Shown here: in pieces, positions 35,286 to 43,873 of the stretch
How positions within the stretch are numbered: position 1 is the stretch's first letter
Layout: each line of letters opens with the position of its first letter
Origin: Deferribacteres bacterium
GTDB lineage: Bacteria > Chrysiogenota > Deferribacteres > Deferribacterales > Geovibrionaceae
Assembly (NCBI GenBank): GCA_023395255.1
Contig: JAEWZN010000010.1
Coordinates: 62,001-126,000, forward strand
Length of the DNA stretch: 64,000 nucleotides
Direction of reading: 5' to 3'
Notes under the pieces: model-generated
Seen by the model: only the letters and a program-made list of their open reading frames with translations
Database searches by the model: none
What the model was told of the DNA's origin: nothing
Translations under genes and position numbers: made by a program

Positions 35286-35689
35286 AACGCCCGCATCGCC
35301 TTGGTGAGCAGCTTTTCCAGAATCTGCCCCTCCTCCGGCGTGAGTTCGCTGAGGATCTCCTCAGTTAGCTCAAGGTGCAGTGCATGGTGGCGGCGGTAAA
35401 TCTCCTCCCCTTCCTCCGAGAGCGCCACATAGTAAGACCTTCTGTCAGTTTCGTTCGGTTTTCTGATCACATACCCCAGCTTCACCAGCTTATCAATATT
35501 CACTGTGAGAGTGCCCGTGGTTATGCCCATTTTTTCCGCCAGTTCCTTCATGCGCAGGGGTTCGCTACTGCCCAGAACCTCTATAGTATGCATCTGCGGC
35601 AGTGTGAGGCCTGTATCTTTCACAACGGAGTGCTCCCATGAGGAGAGCTTTTCATAAAATTCAACAACAACGTTTGACAGCTTTTCCAT
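35282..35689 (-). CDS. MarR-family transcriptional regulator
   Basis: 135 residues from the ATG at 35689 (AAGG a few bases upstream); the frame extends to a TTG at 35749 with no ribosome site. Winged-helix core: LTLPQMHTIEVLG, MKELAEKMGITTGTLTVNIDKLVKLGYVIRKPNETDRRSYYVALSEEG, which is a typical MarR recognition helix and wing. Regulates unknown genes; it may control itself or nearby genes. Confidence 0.88.
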   Translation of the reverse strand: MEKLSNVVVEFYEKLSSWEHSVVKDTGLTLPQMHTIEVLGSSEPLRMKELAEKMGITTGTLTVNIDKLVKLGYVIRKPNETDRRSYYVALSEEGEEIYRRHHALHLELTEEILSELTPEEGQILEKLLTKAMRAF

Positions 35690-35868
35690 AAGAACCTTTT
35701 TTATTAGTGCAGGAATCTGAATCTTAGCAACAGAGAAGTTTTTCTTCAATAAAACTTTACTTTATTATTAGCCATAATAAAAGCTCCTGTTGATTTTGAC
35801 AGTGCTAATTGGGATAATTAAAAAATTACAGTATTCAGGAATATTAAACAGTTTATACCGGAGTGAAT

Positions 35869-36636
35869 ATGGAAAAGTCCACAGTCATAGGCCTTATCCT
35901 CGGTTTTGTCGCAGTGGGTGTCGGAATGGTGTTCAAAGGCGCCAGCCTCACATTCCTCCTGAATCCGGCGGCATTTCTCATTATCTTTGTCGGCACAGCA
36001 GCGTCCCTTTTCATAGGCTTCCCCATGAAGGAAATTTCAAAATTCCCTGTTCTTCTGGGGATAATAATGAAGGGGCAGAAGCACGAAACGGAGGAAGAAC
36101 TGATCCGTATATTTACCGACTTTGCCGGAACAGCGCGCAAGAGCGGGCTGCTCTCGCTGGAAGGGCGGATGGAGGAGGTTCACAACCCCTACATGCGTAA
36201 AGGTCTGTCACTGATAATTGACGGCCGCGATCCGGAATTTGTGCAGAACATCCTTCAGGAGGATATAAGCGCAATGGAGGAGCGTCACCAGATGGGGGCG
36301 CAGATCTTCACACAGGCAGGTACATACGCGCCTACGCTGGGGGTTCTCGGTGCGGTTATAGGGCTTGTGGCTGCTCTGGGAAACCTGAATGATATAGAGA
36401 AGCTCGGCCATTCGATAGCTGCGGCGTTCATCGCAACTCTTATGGGTATTTTCAGCGGCTATGTTCTCTGGCATCCTTTCGCTAACAAGCTCAAACGTTT
36501 CTCAAAGCATGAGGCGGAGCTTAAGAAAATGATTTTCGAGGGAATAACGGCGCTCCAGGCAGGTGATTCCGCATCCACAGTGGAGGAGAAGCTTAAGGTC
36601 TTCCTCCCGCAGAAAAAACGCGAAAAACCGGAATAG
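35869..36636 (+). CDS. motA: Flagellar motor stator protein MotA
   Basis: 255 residues, ATG at 35869 with GGAG at 35860-35863. Four helices with the cytoplasmic loop between helices 2 and 3, and the family stretch TYAPTLGVLGAVIGLVAALGNL in helix 3-4. Forms the ion channel stator with MotB that drives flagellar rotation. Followed by motB after 9 bases. Confidence 0.95.
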   Translation: MEKSTVIGLILGFVAVGVGMVFKGASLTFLLNPAAFLIIFVGTAASLFIGFPMKEISKFPVLLGIIMKGQKHETEEELIRIFTDFAGTARKSGLLSLEGRMEEVHNPYMRKGLSLIIDGRDPEFVQNILQEDISAMEERHQMGAQIFTQAGTYAPTLGVLGAVIGLVAALGNLNDIEKLGHSIAAAFIATLMGIFSGYVLWHPFANKLKRFSKHEAELKKMIFEGITALQAGDSASTVEEKLKVFLPQKKREKPE

Positions 36637-36645
36637 GGTCATGAC

Positions 36646-37410
36646 ATGAAGAAACATAAACATAAGCACCATGAAGAGCATGTGGATGAATCATGGCTCA
36701 TACCTTACGCTGACCTGCTGACGCTTCTTCTGGCGCTGTTCATTGTCCTTTTTGCAACAAGCCAGAGCGATAAAAAGAAAATGGAGCAGATGGCGGAGGT
36801 TTTCACCGATATACTGTCAGGTCAGACGGGTATAATGGACAGCATGGCTCCGTTCAGAAAAGTTAAGCCCGATACAGGCAATACTCCTGATGCACCTGCT
36901 CAGACAGGTGATAAGGGCGGAAGCGGGGCAAAGGCCGCTCAGGAAGAGACAGATCTTATACAGCTTAAAAATGATGTGGATGAATTTTCAAAAATGAACA
37001 GTCTGCCCGGTTATCTCAGCACCAGCATAACCGGAGAAGGGCTCATGATCTCCATAAAGAGTGTGGCTCTTTTCTCTTCCGGCAGCTCAGCACTTATGCC
37101 CGAAGCGGACAGGATTGCCGCGGGAATAGCGGAGCTTCTGGAAAATTACGATCAAAGCGTGGTTGTGGCGGGGCACACTGACGATGTACCGTCCGGCACT
37201 GTACCGAACTGGGATCTCAGTTCAGCCAGAGCTCTGAGCTTCATGAAGGAGATGCTGAATGATCCGAGGCTCGACCCAGCCCGTTTCAGTTCCGCAGGCT
37301 ACGGAGAGTATCATCCCATTGTGCCTAATATCACTGAGGAGAACAGGCAGCTTAACAGACGTGTGGAGGTGCTTGTGAAGCGCAAGTTTCCTATGCCTCC
37401 TGCCGACTGA
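36646..37410 (+). CDS. motB: Flagellar motor stator protein MotB
   Basis: 254 residues. Basic N-terminus, one helix with the ion-binding Asp in WLIPYADLLTLLLALFIVLF, a plug/linker rich in Gly and Lys, then an OmpA/MotB peptidoglycan-binding domain (VVAGHTDDVPSG, LSSARALSFMKEML, SSAGYGEYHPI, NRRVEVLV). It anchors the stator to the cell wall. A terminator follows. Confidence 0.95.
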   Translation: MKKHKHKHHEEHVDESWLIPYADLLTLLLALFIVLFATSQSDKKKMEQMAEVFTDILSGQTGIMDSMAPFRKVKPDTGNTPDAPAQTGDKGGSGAKAAQEETDLIQLKNDVDEFSKMNSLPGYLSTSITGEGLMISIKSVALFSSGSSALMPEADRIAAGIAELLENYDQSVVVAGHTDDVPSGTVPNWDLSSARALSFMKEMLNDPRLDPARFSSAGYGEYHPIVPNITEENRQLNRRVEVLVKRKFPMPPAD

Positions 37411-37434
37411 ATACAGCAGCCTCAAATATAAGAC

Positions 37435-37458
37435 ACCCCTCTGAGGAGGGGTTTTTTT
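37435..37458 (+). terminator. Terminator of motAB
   Basis: CCCCTC (37436-37441) pairs with GAGGGG (37446-37451) around TGAG, followed by seven T residues. Confidence 0.92.
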
Positions 37459-37494
37459 GTATGAAAATAAAGTTTGATGTTCAAAATAAATCCA

Positions 37495-37547
37495 TTGACA
37501 CTTTCAGGAAACAGGCGTAGCTATACCCATACCCCTATGGGTATAGC
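37495..37547 (+). promoter_or_regulatory. csoR promoter and CsoR operator
   Basis: TTGACA at 37495-37500 is followed by a perfect 12-bp inverted repeat, GCTATACCCATA (37520-37531), spacer CCCC, TATGGGTATAGC (37536-37547). The TACCC...GGGTA core is the known CsoR operator style. It covers the expected -10 position (about 37518-37523), so CsoR bound here would block its own promoter until Cu(I) releases it. Confidence 0.85.
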
Positions 37548-37570
37548 CGGCATAGCTGTAGGAGGTAAAA

Positions 37571-37846
37571 ATGCGTCAGTGTATAGACGTTCCGAAGGTA
37601 CGCACACGAATAAAAAAGATCGAAGGTCAGCTCAGGGCTATTTCGGATATGGTTGATAAGGATGTCCCCTGCGAGGATATACTTATCCAGATAAACGCCG
37701 CCAAGAGTGCGCTGCACAAGGTCGGGCAGCTTGTTCTGGAAGGGCACTTGCAGCACTGCGTCCGTGACGGGATAGAGCACGGGAACGCGGACAGAACCAT
37801 AGCCGAATTTGCCAAAGCAGTGGAGCACTTTTCGAGAATAGGCTAG
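37571..37846 (+). CDS. csoR: Copper-sensing repressor CsoR
   Basis: 91 residues, all-helical CsoR/RcnR family. The Cu(I) ligand set Cys 34, His 59, Cys 63 keeps the Cys-X24-His-X3-Cys spacing of M. tuberculosis CsoR (36/61/65), favouring copper over nickel or cobalt sensors. An extra Cys 4 is present. RIKKIEGQLRAISDMVDK is the usual first helix. It sits right behind a textbook operator and 6 bases before an ATPase gene, so it represses a copper-export operon. Confidence 0.93.
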   Translation: MRQCIDVPKVRTRIKKIEGQLRAISDMVDKDVPCEDILIQINAAKSALHKVGQLVLEGHLQHCVRDGIEHGNADRTIAEFAKAVEHFSRIG

Positions 37847-37852
37847 GTTTTA

Positions 37853-39721
37853 ATGGAAAAAATAAAGGAATTATTTGAGGACGGGGATAAACGGACAGTT
37901 CTTTTTCTGGTTTTGTCCTGCCTGTCCCTTGCTGTGAGTTTTTTTGAGATAGGCAGCCTCCCTTTTGATGCTGCATGGGTGGCTATTCTGCTTTGCGGAG
38001 TGCCGATAATAAAGGGTGCGGTAATCGGCCTTGTCACAGAGTTTGACATCAAGGCGGATGTGCTTGTGGCGCTTGCCCTTACAGCCGCAGTTATAATAGG
38101 CGAAACCTTCGCAGCGGGTGAGGTGGCTTTCATTATGGCTCTGGGAGCCATGCTTGAGGAGCGTACGGTGGCGAAGGCCAGAGCGGGCATAGAGAAGCTT
38201 GTTCAGCTTTCCCCCAGAACGGCGAGGATAATATCGCCGGACGGAGACGAAAGGGTTGTTCCCGCCGAAGAGGTGCAGGTGGGCGATCTGCTCCGTGTGC
38301 TTCCGGGTGAGACGGTTGCCGTGGACGGTGTTATAGTTTCCGGGCAGACATCCATAGACCAGTCGGTTATGACCGGGGAGTCCCTCCCTGTGGATAAAGG
38401 CGTTGGGGATGAGGTTTCCAGCGGTACAGTGAACCAGTTCGGCGCTTTTGATATGAAGGCTGTGAAAGTCGGCGGGGACTCATCACTCCAGAGGATGATC
38501 CGTCTTGTGGAATCAGCCGATGCGGGCAAGGCAAAGATAGTCGGACTCGCGGACAGGTGGGCGACGTGGATTGTGGTTATAGCCCTTGTTTCCGCCGCGG
38601 GTACATGGTTTGTGACAGGCGAGATAATCCGCGCCGTGACTATCCTTGTTGTTTTCTGCCCCTGCGCCCTTGTGCTTGCCACACCGACCGCCATCATGGC
38701 GGGCATAGGCAATGCCACCAAGTTCGGCATACTCATCCGTGAGGGTGACGCGCTGGAGAGGCTGGCGAAGGTTACAAAAGTCGCTTTCGATAAAACAGGA
38801 ACCCTTACTTACGGCAGGCCTGAGGTCGCCGCTGCGGAGAGTTTTGATCCGGCCGTTTCGCAGGATAAGCTTCTGGAGCTTACCGCTGCCGCGGAATCCA
38901 GATCCGAGCACCCCCTTGGCAGGGCGGTTGTCACTGGCTTCCGTAACAGATTCAAAACTCAACCTAAGAAGCCGAAGGACTTTGTTATGACCGCAGGACG
39001 GGGAGTCAGGGCAGTTGTGGACGGAATAACCGTTCTGGCAGGCAATGCGGAGATGATGGCGGAAAACTCCGTATCTCTTTCGGATGAACTTAAAAACGCA
39101 GCCTCGCTCCACCGCGGAGAAGGGCGGACGGTTATATATGTGGCTCTCGACGGGAAAGAGGCAGGTCTCATTGCCCTTGCGGATGCTCTGCGGGGCGATT
39201 CCGCCGAGACAGTGCGGAAGCTCCTAGAGCTTAAGGTGGATAGTGTTCTCCTAACCGGAGACCATCAGGAAGCGGCGGGGCATATAGCAAGGGGTGCGGG
39301 AATCTCCAAGGTGCATTTTGACTGCCTGCCGGAAGACAAGATGTACTACATTGATAAATATCAGAAACAGAAAAAGATGGTCTGCATGATAGGGGACGGC
39401 ATAAATGACGCGCCCGCTCTCAAATGCGCCCATGTGGGTGTTGCGATGGGCGGAATAGGCAGCGATATTGCGGTAGAGGCGGCGGATGTTGCCCTTGTGG
39501 GGGACGAGATAAAGGCTGTACCGCACCTGCTTAAGCTGGCGCGGAAAACCATGTCCACCATTAATATAAACATAACCCTCTCCCTCGTGCTGAACTTTGC
39601 TGCCATATTCATGGCTATGGGCGGGCTTCTCAACCCTGTCATGGGAGCCTTGGTACACAATCTGGGCTCGGTGGCGGTGATAATAAACTCAGCGCTCCTG
39701 CTCAACTACAAAAGCGCGTAA
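37853..39721 (+). CDS. Heavy-metal P1B-type ATPase, probable copper exporter
   Basis: 622 residues, short for the family: no N-terminal HMA domain and apparently only six to seven helices. Core motifs: SVMTGESLPV, CPC (269-271, CPCALVLATP), DKTGT (phospho-Asp 313), SEHPLGRAV, GDGINDAPAL. Control by CsoR and the copper-type operator argue for Cu(I) export. However, the last helix reads HNLGSVAVIINS, closer to the HN/HE-G motifs of Zn/Cd/Co ATPases than to the MxxSS of CopA. The metal is therefore not certain. Confidence 0.85.
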   Translation: MEKIKELFEDGDKRTVLFLVLSCLSLAVSFFEIGSLPFDAAWVAILLCGVPIIKGAVIGLVTEFDIKADVLVALALTAAVIIGETFAAGEVAFIMALGAMLEERTVAKARAGIEKLVQLSPRTARIISPDGDERVVPAEEVQVGDLLRVLPGETVAVDGVIVSGQTSIDQSVMTGESLPVDKGVGDEVSSGTVNQFGAFDMKAVKVGGDSSLQRMIRLVESADAGKAKIVGLADRWATWIVVIALVSAAGTWFVTGEIIRAVTILVVFCPCALVLATPTAIMAGIGNATKFGILIREGDALERLAKVTKVAFDKTGTLTYGRPEVAAAESFDPAVSQDKLLELTAAAESRSEHPLGRAVVTGFRNRFKTQPKKPKDFVMTAGRGVRAVVDGITVLAGNAEMMAENSVSLSDELKNAASLHRGEGRTVIYVALDGKEAGLIALADALRGDSAETVRKLLELKVDSVLLTGDHQEAAGHIARGAGISKVHFDCLPEDKMYYIDKYQKQKKMVCMIGDGINDAPALKCAHVGVAMGGIGSDIAVEAADVALVGDEIKAVPHLLKLARKTMSTININITLSLVLNFAAIFMAMGGLLNPVMGALVHNLGSVAVIINSALLLNYKSA

Positions 39722-39727
39722 ATCGGT

Positions 39728-39754
39728 AGGGGCGTATCAAGCGCCCCTTCTTTT
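39728..39754 (+). terminator. Terminator of csoR-ATPase operon
   Basis: AGGGGCG (39728-39734) pairs with CGCCCCT (39742-39748), followed by TTCTTTT. Confidence 0.85.
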
Positions 39755-39834
39755 CAGTTTTTCTGCTGAATTAATACGATATTTCTTCACTATTATCGGG
39801 TAATATTATATTTATGAGTGTTAAGAGGTATCAG

Positions 39835-41268
39835 ATGGCTGTTTCCGTTAAATCCAAGCTTATCACTATTTTGTGCTTTATTCTTTTCACAGGTTTTTTA
39901 TGCGTTAATCTCATTAATTATTTCTCCGTAAAAAAGACAATGCGTGAGAATGAAATATACGGTTCTCTTCCCCTTACTAGGGATAACATTTACACAGAGA
40001 TTCAGCGGGATCTTATGAGGCCTGTTTTTGTTTCCTCTCTCATGGCGCACGACACCTTTCTTAAGGACTGGGTTCTGGAGGGCGAACAGAGCACGGGAAT
40101 GGTGGAGAAATATCTCCAGGAGATAAAGAATAAGTACGGCTTCTTCACCGCTTTCTTCGTTTCCGAGAAAAGCGGAAAGTACTATTACCACGACGGTGTT
40201 CTGAAAAGAATCAAAATGGGTGACGAGCATGATGTCTGGTATTACAACTTCAAGGCACTGTATAAAGACTACGACATAATCATAGATGAAAATCAGGCGG
40301 AGGAGAACACCCTCACGGTTTTTATCAACCACAGGCTGAATGACTACAACAATAATCTCCTCGGCGTTACCGGAGTGGGGCTTGAACTCCAGCGGATAAC
40401 AAACCTTCTCAGCGCTTATCAGGTAAAATACGACCGCGACATATACCTTGTGGACAGGGAAGGGAACATACAGATGCACCCCGGCGGCAAAACCCTTGCT
40501 GATAACATATACAATGAGGAAGGGCTCAGGGATGTGGCTAAGGATGCCCTGACCGTGAGTGAAATATCAGGCTTTTATGAATACGAAAGGGGCGGGGACA
40601 ACATATTCCTCACTGTACGCTATATTGAGGAGCTGGACTGGTTCCTTTTTGTGGAGAACAACCAGAGCAAGTCCCTTGAAGGTCTGCGCAAGAACCTGTG
40701 GCAGAACATGTTTCTGGGCTTTTTCGTGAGCATTCTTGTTATTCTCATAAATATTTTTACCGTTAATTTTTTCCAGAGCAGGCTTGAAAAAATGGCTTCG
40801 ACCGATGAACTCACCGGGCTGCTGAACAGGCGCGCTTTTGAAAATGAATTCCGCAGGGCGGAGGCCTTCGCGGAGAAAAACGGAACCGCGTTCTCTATTA
40901 TTCTTTTTGATCTGGACGGCTTCAAGGTGATAAACGATACCTGCGGACACGGCACAGGGGATGAGATACTTAAGAAAGTCACTGCCACAGCCAATGAGAA
41001 AATACGTCAGGTGGATATTTTTGCCCGCTGGGGAGGAGACGAGTTCATAATCCTTGCCTACGGCGGAGAGGAGATAGCCGTTGCCATAGCGGAAAGGATA
41101 AGGGCAGGGATAAACCTCATAAGCTGCGGCGGCGCACCGAAGGTAACGGTAAGCTGCGGCGTGTCAAAATACATTCCGGGCGAAAGCATGGACAGCCTCA
41201 TAAAAAGGGCGGACGAAGCCCTTTACGAGGCAAAGAAGACAGGAAGGGATAAGGTAACCAGCGCTTAG
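39835..41268 (+). CDS. Membrane diguanylate cyclase with periplasmic sensor
   Basis: 477 residues from the ATG at 39835 (AAGAGG six bases upstream; ATG 39814 lacks a ribosome site). Helix near 10-27, a Cache-like periplasmic domain (about 40-285), second helix near 300-320, then a GGDEF domain. The active site GGDEF (400-404) is intact and the inhibitory I-site RQVD (391-394) is in place, so it should make c-di-GMP with product feedback. Substrate-binding SDELTG-type motif appears as TDELTGLLNRRAF. Ends overlapping the opposing EamA gene. Confidence 0.92.
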   Translation: MAVSVKSKLITILCFILFTGFLCVNLINYFSVKKTMRENEIYGSLPLTRDNIYTEIQRDLMRPVFVSSLMAHDTFLKDWVLEGEQSTGMVEKYLQEIKNKYGFFTAFFVSEKSGKYYYHDGVLKRIKMGDEHDVWYYNFKALYKDYDIIIDENQAEENTLTVFINHRLNDYNNNLLGVTGVGLELQRITNLLSAYQVKYDRDIYLVDREGNIQMHPGGKTLADNIYNEEGLRDVAKDALTVSEISGFYEYERGGDNIFLTVRYIEELDWFLFVENNQSKSLEGLRKNLWQNMFLGFFVSILVILINIFTVNFFQSRLEKMASTDELTGLLNRRAFENEFRRAEAFAEKNGTAFSIILFDLDGFKVINDTCGHGTGDEILKKVTATANEKIRQVDIFARWGGDEFIILAYGGEEIAVAIAERIRAGINLISCGGAPKVTVSCGVSKYIPGESMDSLIKRADEALYEAKKTGRDKVTSA

Positions 41269-42143
41269 GAGCGCAGAAAATAGAAGGTTGCAACAACCGA
41301 GGCCGCAACACCGGGTATCACCGCCGGGTGCGGCAGCCCCTTTCCTATGAGAGCCTGTATTACTATCACGAATACGGGGGTGAGGTATATGTAGCTCATA
41401 ACCTTGCTCACAGGCAGCTTCTTGCTGGAATACTGCACTATGAAGAAAGTGGCGATGGTGGCAAAAACAGTGATGTACGCCACACCTGCAAAGAAGACTG
41501 TGTCCAGCGCAGAGAAATTGATCTTAAGTATTTTCACATTTGCTATCAGAAGCAGCCATACAGTTCCGGTTATCATCGTCCACAGTGTCAGCACAGGCAT
41601 GGGCTCAGTCTTATGAAGCTTTTTGGAAAGCGGCGAATACAGCCCGATGCACAGACAGCCTGCGAGGAAGATTAGATCTCCTTTATTAAAATCAAGCTCC
41701 GCAAGCCTTGAGAGCGAACCGTCTATAATAACCCACACAGCACCAAGCATAGCGGCGAACAGCACAGCGAACTTCACAAATGAAACTCTCTCTTTCAGCA
41801 GGAAAATTCCGTAAACAGCGGAAAACAGCGGAACCACGGTGTAGGTTATGGCTGTGTTCAGCGGAGTCGTGTAGCGCAGAGCCTCAAACATCGCCCAGAA
41901 GTAAAAGATCATGCTGGCGCTTATGGCGAAATACCGCGCAAGATCGCTCAGGGAGGGGAGCCTTACCTCGTATCTCGGAAAAACATATATCCCGAAAAGC
42001 ACGGAACCAAGCAGAAACCGCACAAAGGTAAGCACTGTGGAATCCATATAATTTATAAGTACATGGCCTATATGGAACGAGCCTGAAACAAGAACGGTGT
42101 AAAGAAGCATCAGGAAATGGGGGTTTCTGTAATTAATTTTCAT
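41265..42143 (-). CDS. EamA/DMT-family transporter
   Basis: 292 residues, ten predicted helices in two EamA repeats (first FLRFLLGSVLF ... NTAITYTVVPLFSAVYGIFLLKERVS; second PVSKVMSYIYLTPVFVIVIQALIG). These transporters export metabolites such as amino acids or are permeases of unknown specificity. Convergent with the cyclase gene by 4 bases. No substrate evidence. Confidence 0.9.
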   Translation of the reverse strand: MKINYRNPHFLMLLYTVLVSGSFHIGHVLINYMDSTVLTFVRFLLGSVLFGIYVFPRYEVRLPSLSDLARYFAISASMIFYFWAMFEALRYTTPLNTAITYTVVPLFSAVYGIFLLKERVSFVKFAVLFAAMLGAVWVIIDGSLSRLAELDFNKGDLIFLAGCLCIGLYSPLSKKLHKTEPMPVLTLWTMITGTVWLLLIANVKILKINFSALDTVFFAGVAYITVFATIATFFIVQYSSKKLPVSKVMSYIYLTPVFVIVIQALIGKGLPHPAVIPGVAASVVATFYFLRS

Positions 42144-42299
42144 CGGCGGAGATTATCATAATCCGGGGGAAAATAAACAGATATTTACAATCGATGTAAG
42201 TGTCTTTAAGATATTTTTATTTTCTTTATGTGTATATTATGCTTTACATGCACATGATATTGGTTATTATAAAGGTAAGAGACAGCCGCGGGCGGATTT

Positions 42300-42803
42300 A
42301 TGTTCTGGAAGCAGAAAACGGAAGACACTCAGACCTTTTCGGATCTGATAAGGGGTTTGCAGCATTCCATCAGCTCCGCAATGGAGATGATAGAGGCGAG
42401 GAATATAGAAATCCTCGGCAGGTATTTTGACCCCAGAACGGGGGAACCTGTCACCCGCCGTCTGCGTCTGGATGAGGACACGGTGATAGATGTGCCCCTT
42501 ATCTCAGTTGTAAATCCGTCCACGCTGAATATCAAAGAGGTGGAGATGGATTTCTCCGTGAGGGTCAATCAGACCGAACTCAAGCAGAGACAGCCGGACA
42601 CATCGCTTCTGAACAACTCGGATAATATGCTCTATGCGAACCGGGTTGAGCGCTCAAGCCTGAAAGTCAGCTTCGGCGGTAAGGGCGAATCGGTAATGAA
42701 TGTCCGGGTCAAGTTCAGAGCCGCCCCCATACCGGAGGGGATGTCCAGAATAATAACAGATTTCGACAAAACCATAGAGCCCAGAAAAGAAACTGATAAA
42801 TAA
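42300..42803 (+). CDS. DUF2589-like protein, first of a pair
   Basis: 167 residues. Helical start (FSDLIRGLQHSISSAMEMIEARNIEILGRYF), then a beta-rich part with the DUF2589-type sequence LRLDEDTVIDVPLISVVNPSTLNIKEVEMDFSVRV and a final MNVRVKFRAAPIPEGMSRIITDFDKTI. No signal peptide or membrane helix. Function unknown. It shares the plan of the next gene (helices, then VPLI...PSL...V.IDF) and probably forms a complex with it. The gene begins an operon of three. Confidence 0.8.
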   Translation: MFWKQKTEDTQTFSDLIRGLQHSISSAMEMIEARNIEILGRYFDPRTGEPVTRRLRLDEDTVIDVPLISVVNPSTLNIKEVEMDFSVRVNQTELKQRQPDTSLLNNSDNMLYANRVERSSLKVSFGGKGESVMNVRVKFRAAPIPEGMSRIITDFDKTIEPRKETDK

Positions 42804-42814
42804 AGGAGTTTGCT

Positions 42815-43378
42815 ATGCCTAACGTTGGTTCGGAGTTCAGGGGGCTGCCCATTGAGGAGCTTATAGCTGCACCGCTCAAGGCGGCGTGCGATGCGCAGAA
42901 ACATCTGGCGGTTTCCGCTTTTGCTTTCATGAAGGAGATAGGCTTTGACGGTGACAAGCCGAGACTGCTTGAATTTAATCTCCAGCGTCCGCTCGGCGAT
43001 CAGGGCGGAGTGTCAAACGTTAAGGTTCAGGCGCCTTTTATCGGCCTTGTGCCGATTCCGTCTCTGCTTGTGGATGATGTTCAGATCGACTTTCAGATGG
43101 AAGTCACGGACACCGCCACAGCAAAGGAGACTGACTCCAAGAGTGTTGACGCTGATGTTAACGCTAATTTCAAGTTCGGCCTCTTCGGCAGCGGCGGTAT
43201 CAAGATTCACGGCAATGTCACCTCCACAAGGGAAAACACCAGAAGCACCAACCAGACAGCGAAATATCAGGTTCGCGTTTCCGCCAGACAGCAGCAGCCC
43301 ACGGAAGGCTTAAGCCGCCTTATGGATATAATGGCATCCTGCATTACGCCGATTCCGGTCTCCGGCAGCGGCGGCTGA
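42815..43378 (+). CDS. DUF2589 domain protein
   Basis: 187 residues. DUF2589 hallmarks: IEELIAAPLKAACDAQKHLAVSAFAFMKEIGF, then FNLQRP and VQAPFIGLVPIPSLLVDDVQIDFQMEV. The C-terminal half is Gly/Ser/Thr-rich, FGLFGSGGIKIHGNVTSTRENT, then QQQPTEGLSRLMDIMASCI. AAAGGAG precedes the start. The family is small and uncharacterised. It follows the first DUF2589-like gene by 11 bases and precedes the nuclease-like gene by 18 bases. Confidence 0.88.
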   Translation: MPNVGSEFRGLPIEELIAAPLKAACDAQKHLAVSAFAFMKEIGFDGDKPRLLEFNLQRPLGDQGGVSNVKVQAPFIGLVPIPSLLVDDVQIDFQMEVTDTATAKETDSKSVDADVNANFKFGLFGSGGIKIHGNVTSTRENTRSTNQTAKYQVRVSARQQQPTEGLSRLMDIMASCITPIPVSGSGG

Positions 43379-43396
43379 TGAAGCCGGAGAATCCGT

Positions 43397-43873
43397 ATGT
43401 CTTTCTCAGCGCTTTTCAGAAGGGAAATAGTTAACTGGCTTGGTGAAAATGAGCGTAAAATAAACTATATCTGCAGGCTGCCCGGCGGTTTTGAAATATG
43501 GTTTCAATGCGAAATGGCATGCTTCTTTAATTCTAATAACGTGTTCTTTGAGCGTGAGGTGAATGTATACCGTAAAGCGGATTTGAAGGCTGACTTTTTA
43601 CTTCATTTTGATGGCGAGAGTTATGTGGCTGAACTGAAATGCCAGTCATTCTATAACCGTGGGGCATTTTATCCGAGCATAATAAGAGATATAGAGAAGT
43701 TTTCGCAGATAAAACGTGAATACAAGGACTATAGGAAACTTGTTTTCGGGCTTATTACAGACGGCTACGGAAGGGAACTGCTGGAATATGAGCGGGGCGA
43801 AAAGGAGTGCGAGCTGTGCACAATAGAAACCAGAGGTGCGCTTGGCTATGCTCTTATATCTTTCAGTCCGTAA
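43397..43873 (+). CDS. Hypothetical protein with PD-(D/E)XK-like pattern
   Basis: 158 residues, GGAG upstream. I recognise no family, but the middle reads EREVNVYRKADLKADFLLHFDGESYVAELKCQ: an Asp at 66, twelve residues later Glu-Leu-Lys (79-81), the D...ExK layout of PD-(D/E)XK nucleases, with a Glu at 39 or 52 as candidate first acid. A helix (IIRDIEKFSQIKREYK) and a strand (RKLVFGLIT) follow, as in that fold. It completes the DUF2589 operon and overlaps the opposing FGase-like gene by 11 bases. Without profile search the nuclease reading stays tentative. Confidence 0.6.
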   Translation: MSFSALFRREIVNWLGENERKINYICRLPGGFEIWFQCEMACFFNSNNVFFEREVNVYRKADLKADFLLHFDGESYVAELKCQSFYNRGAFYPSIIRDIEKFSQIKREYKDYRKLVFGLITDGYGRELLEYERGEKECELCTIETRGALGYALISFSP

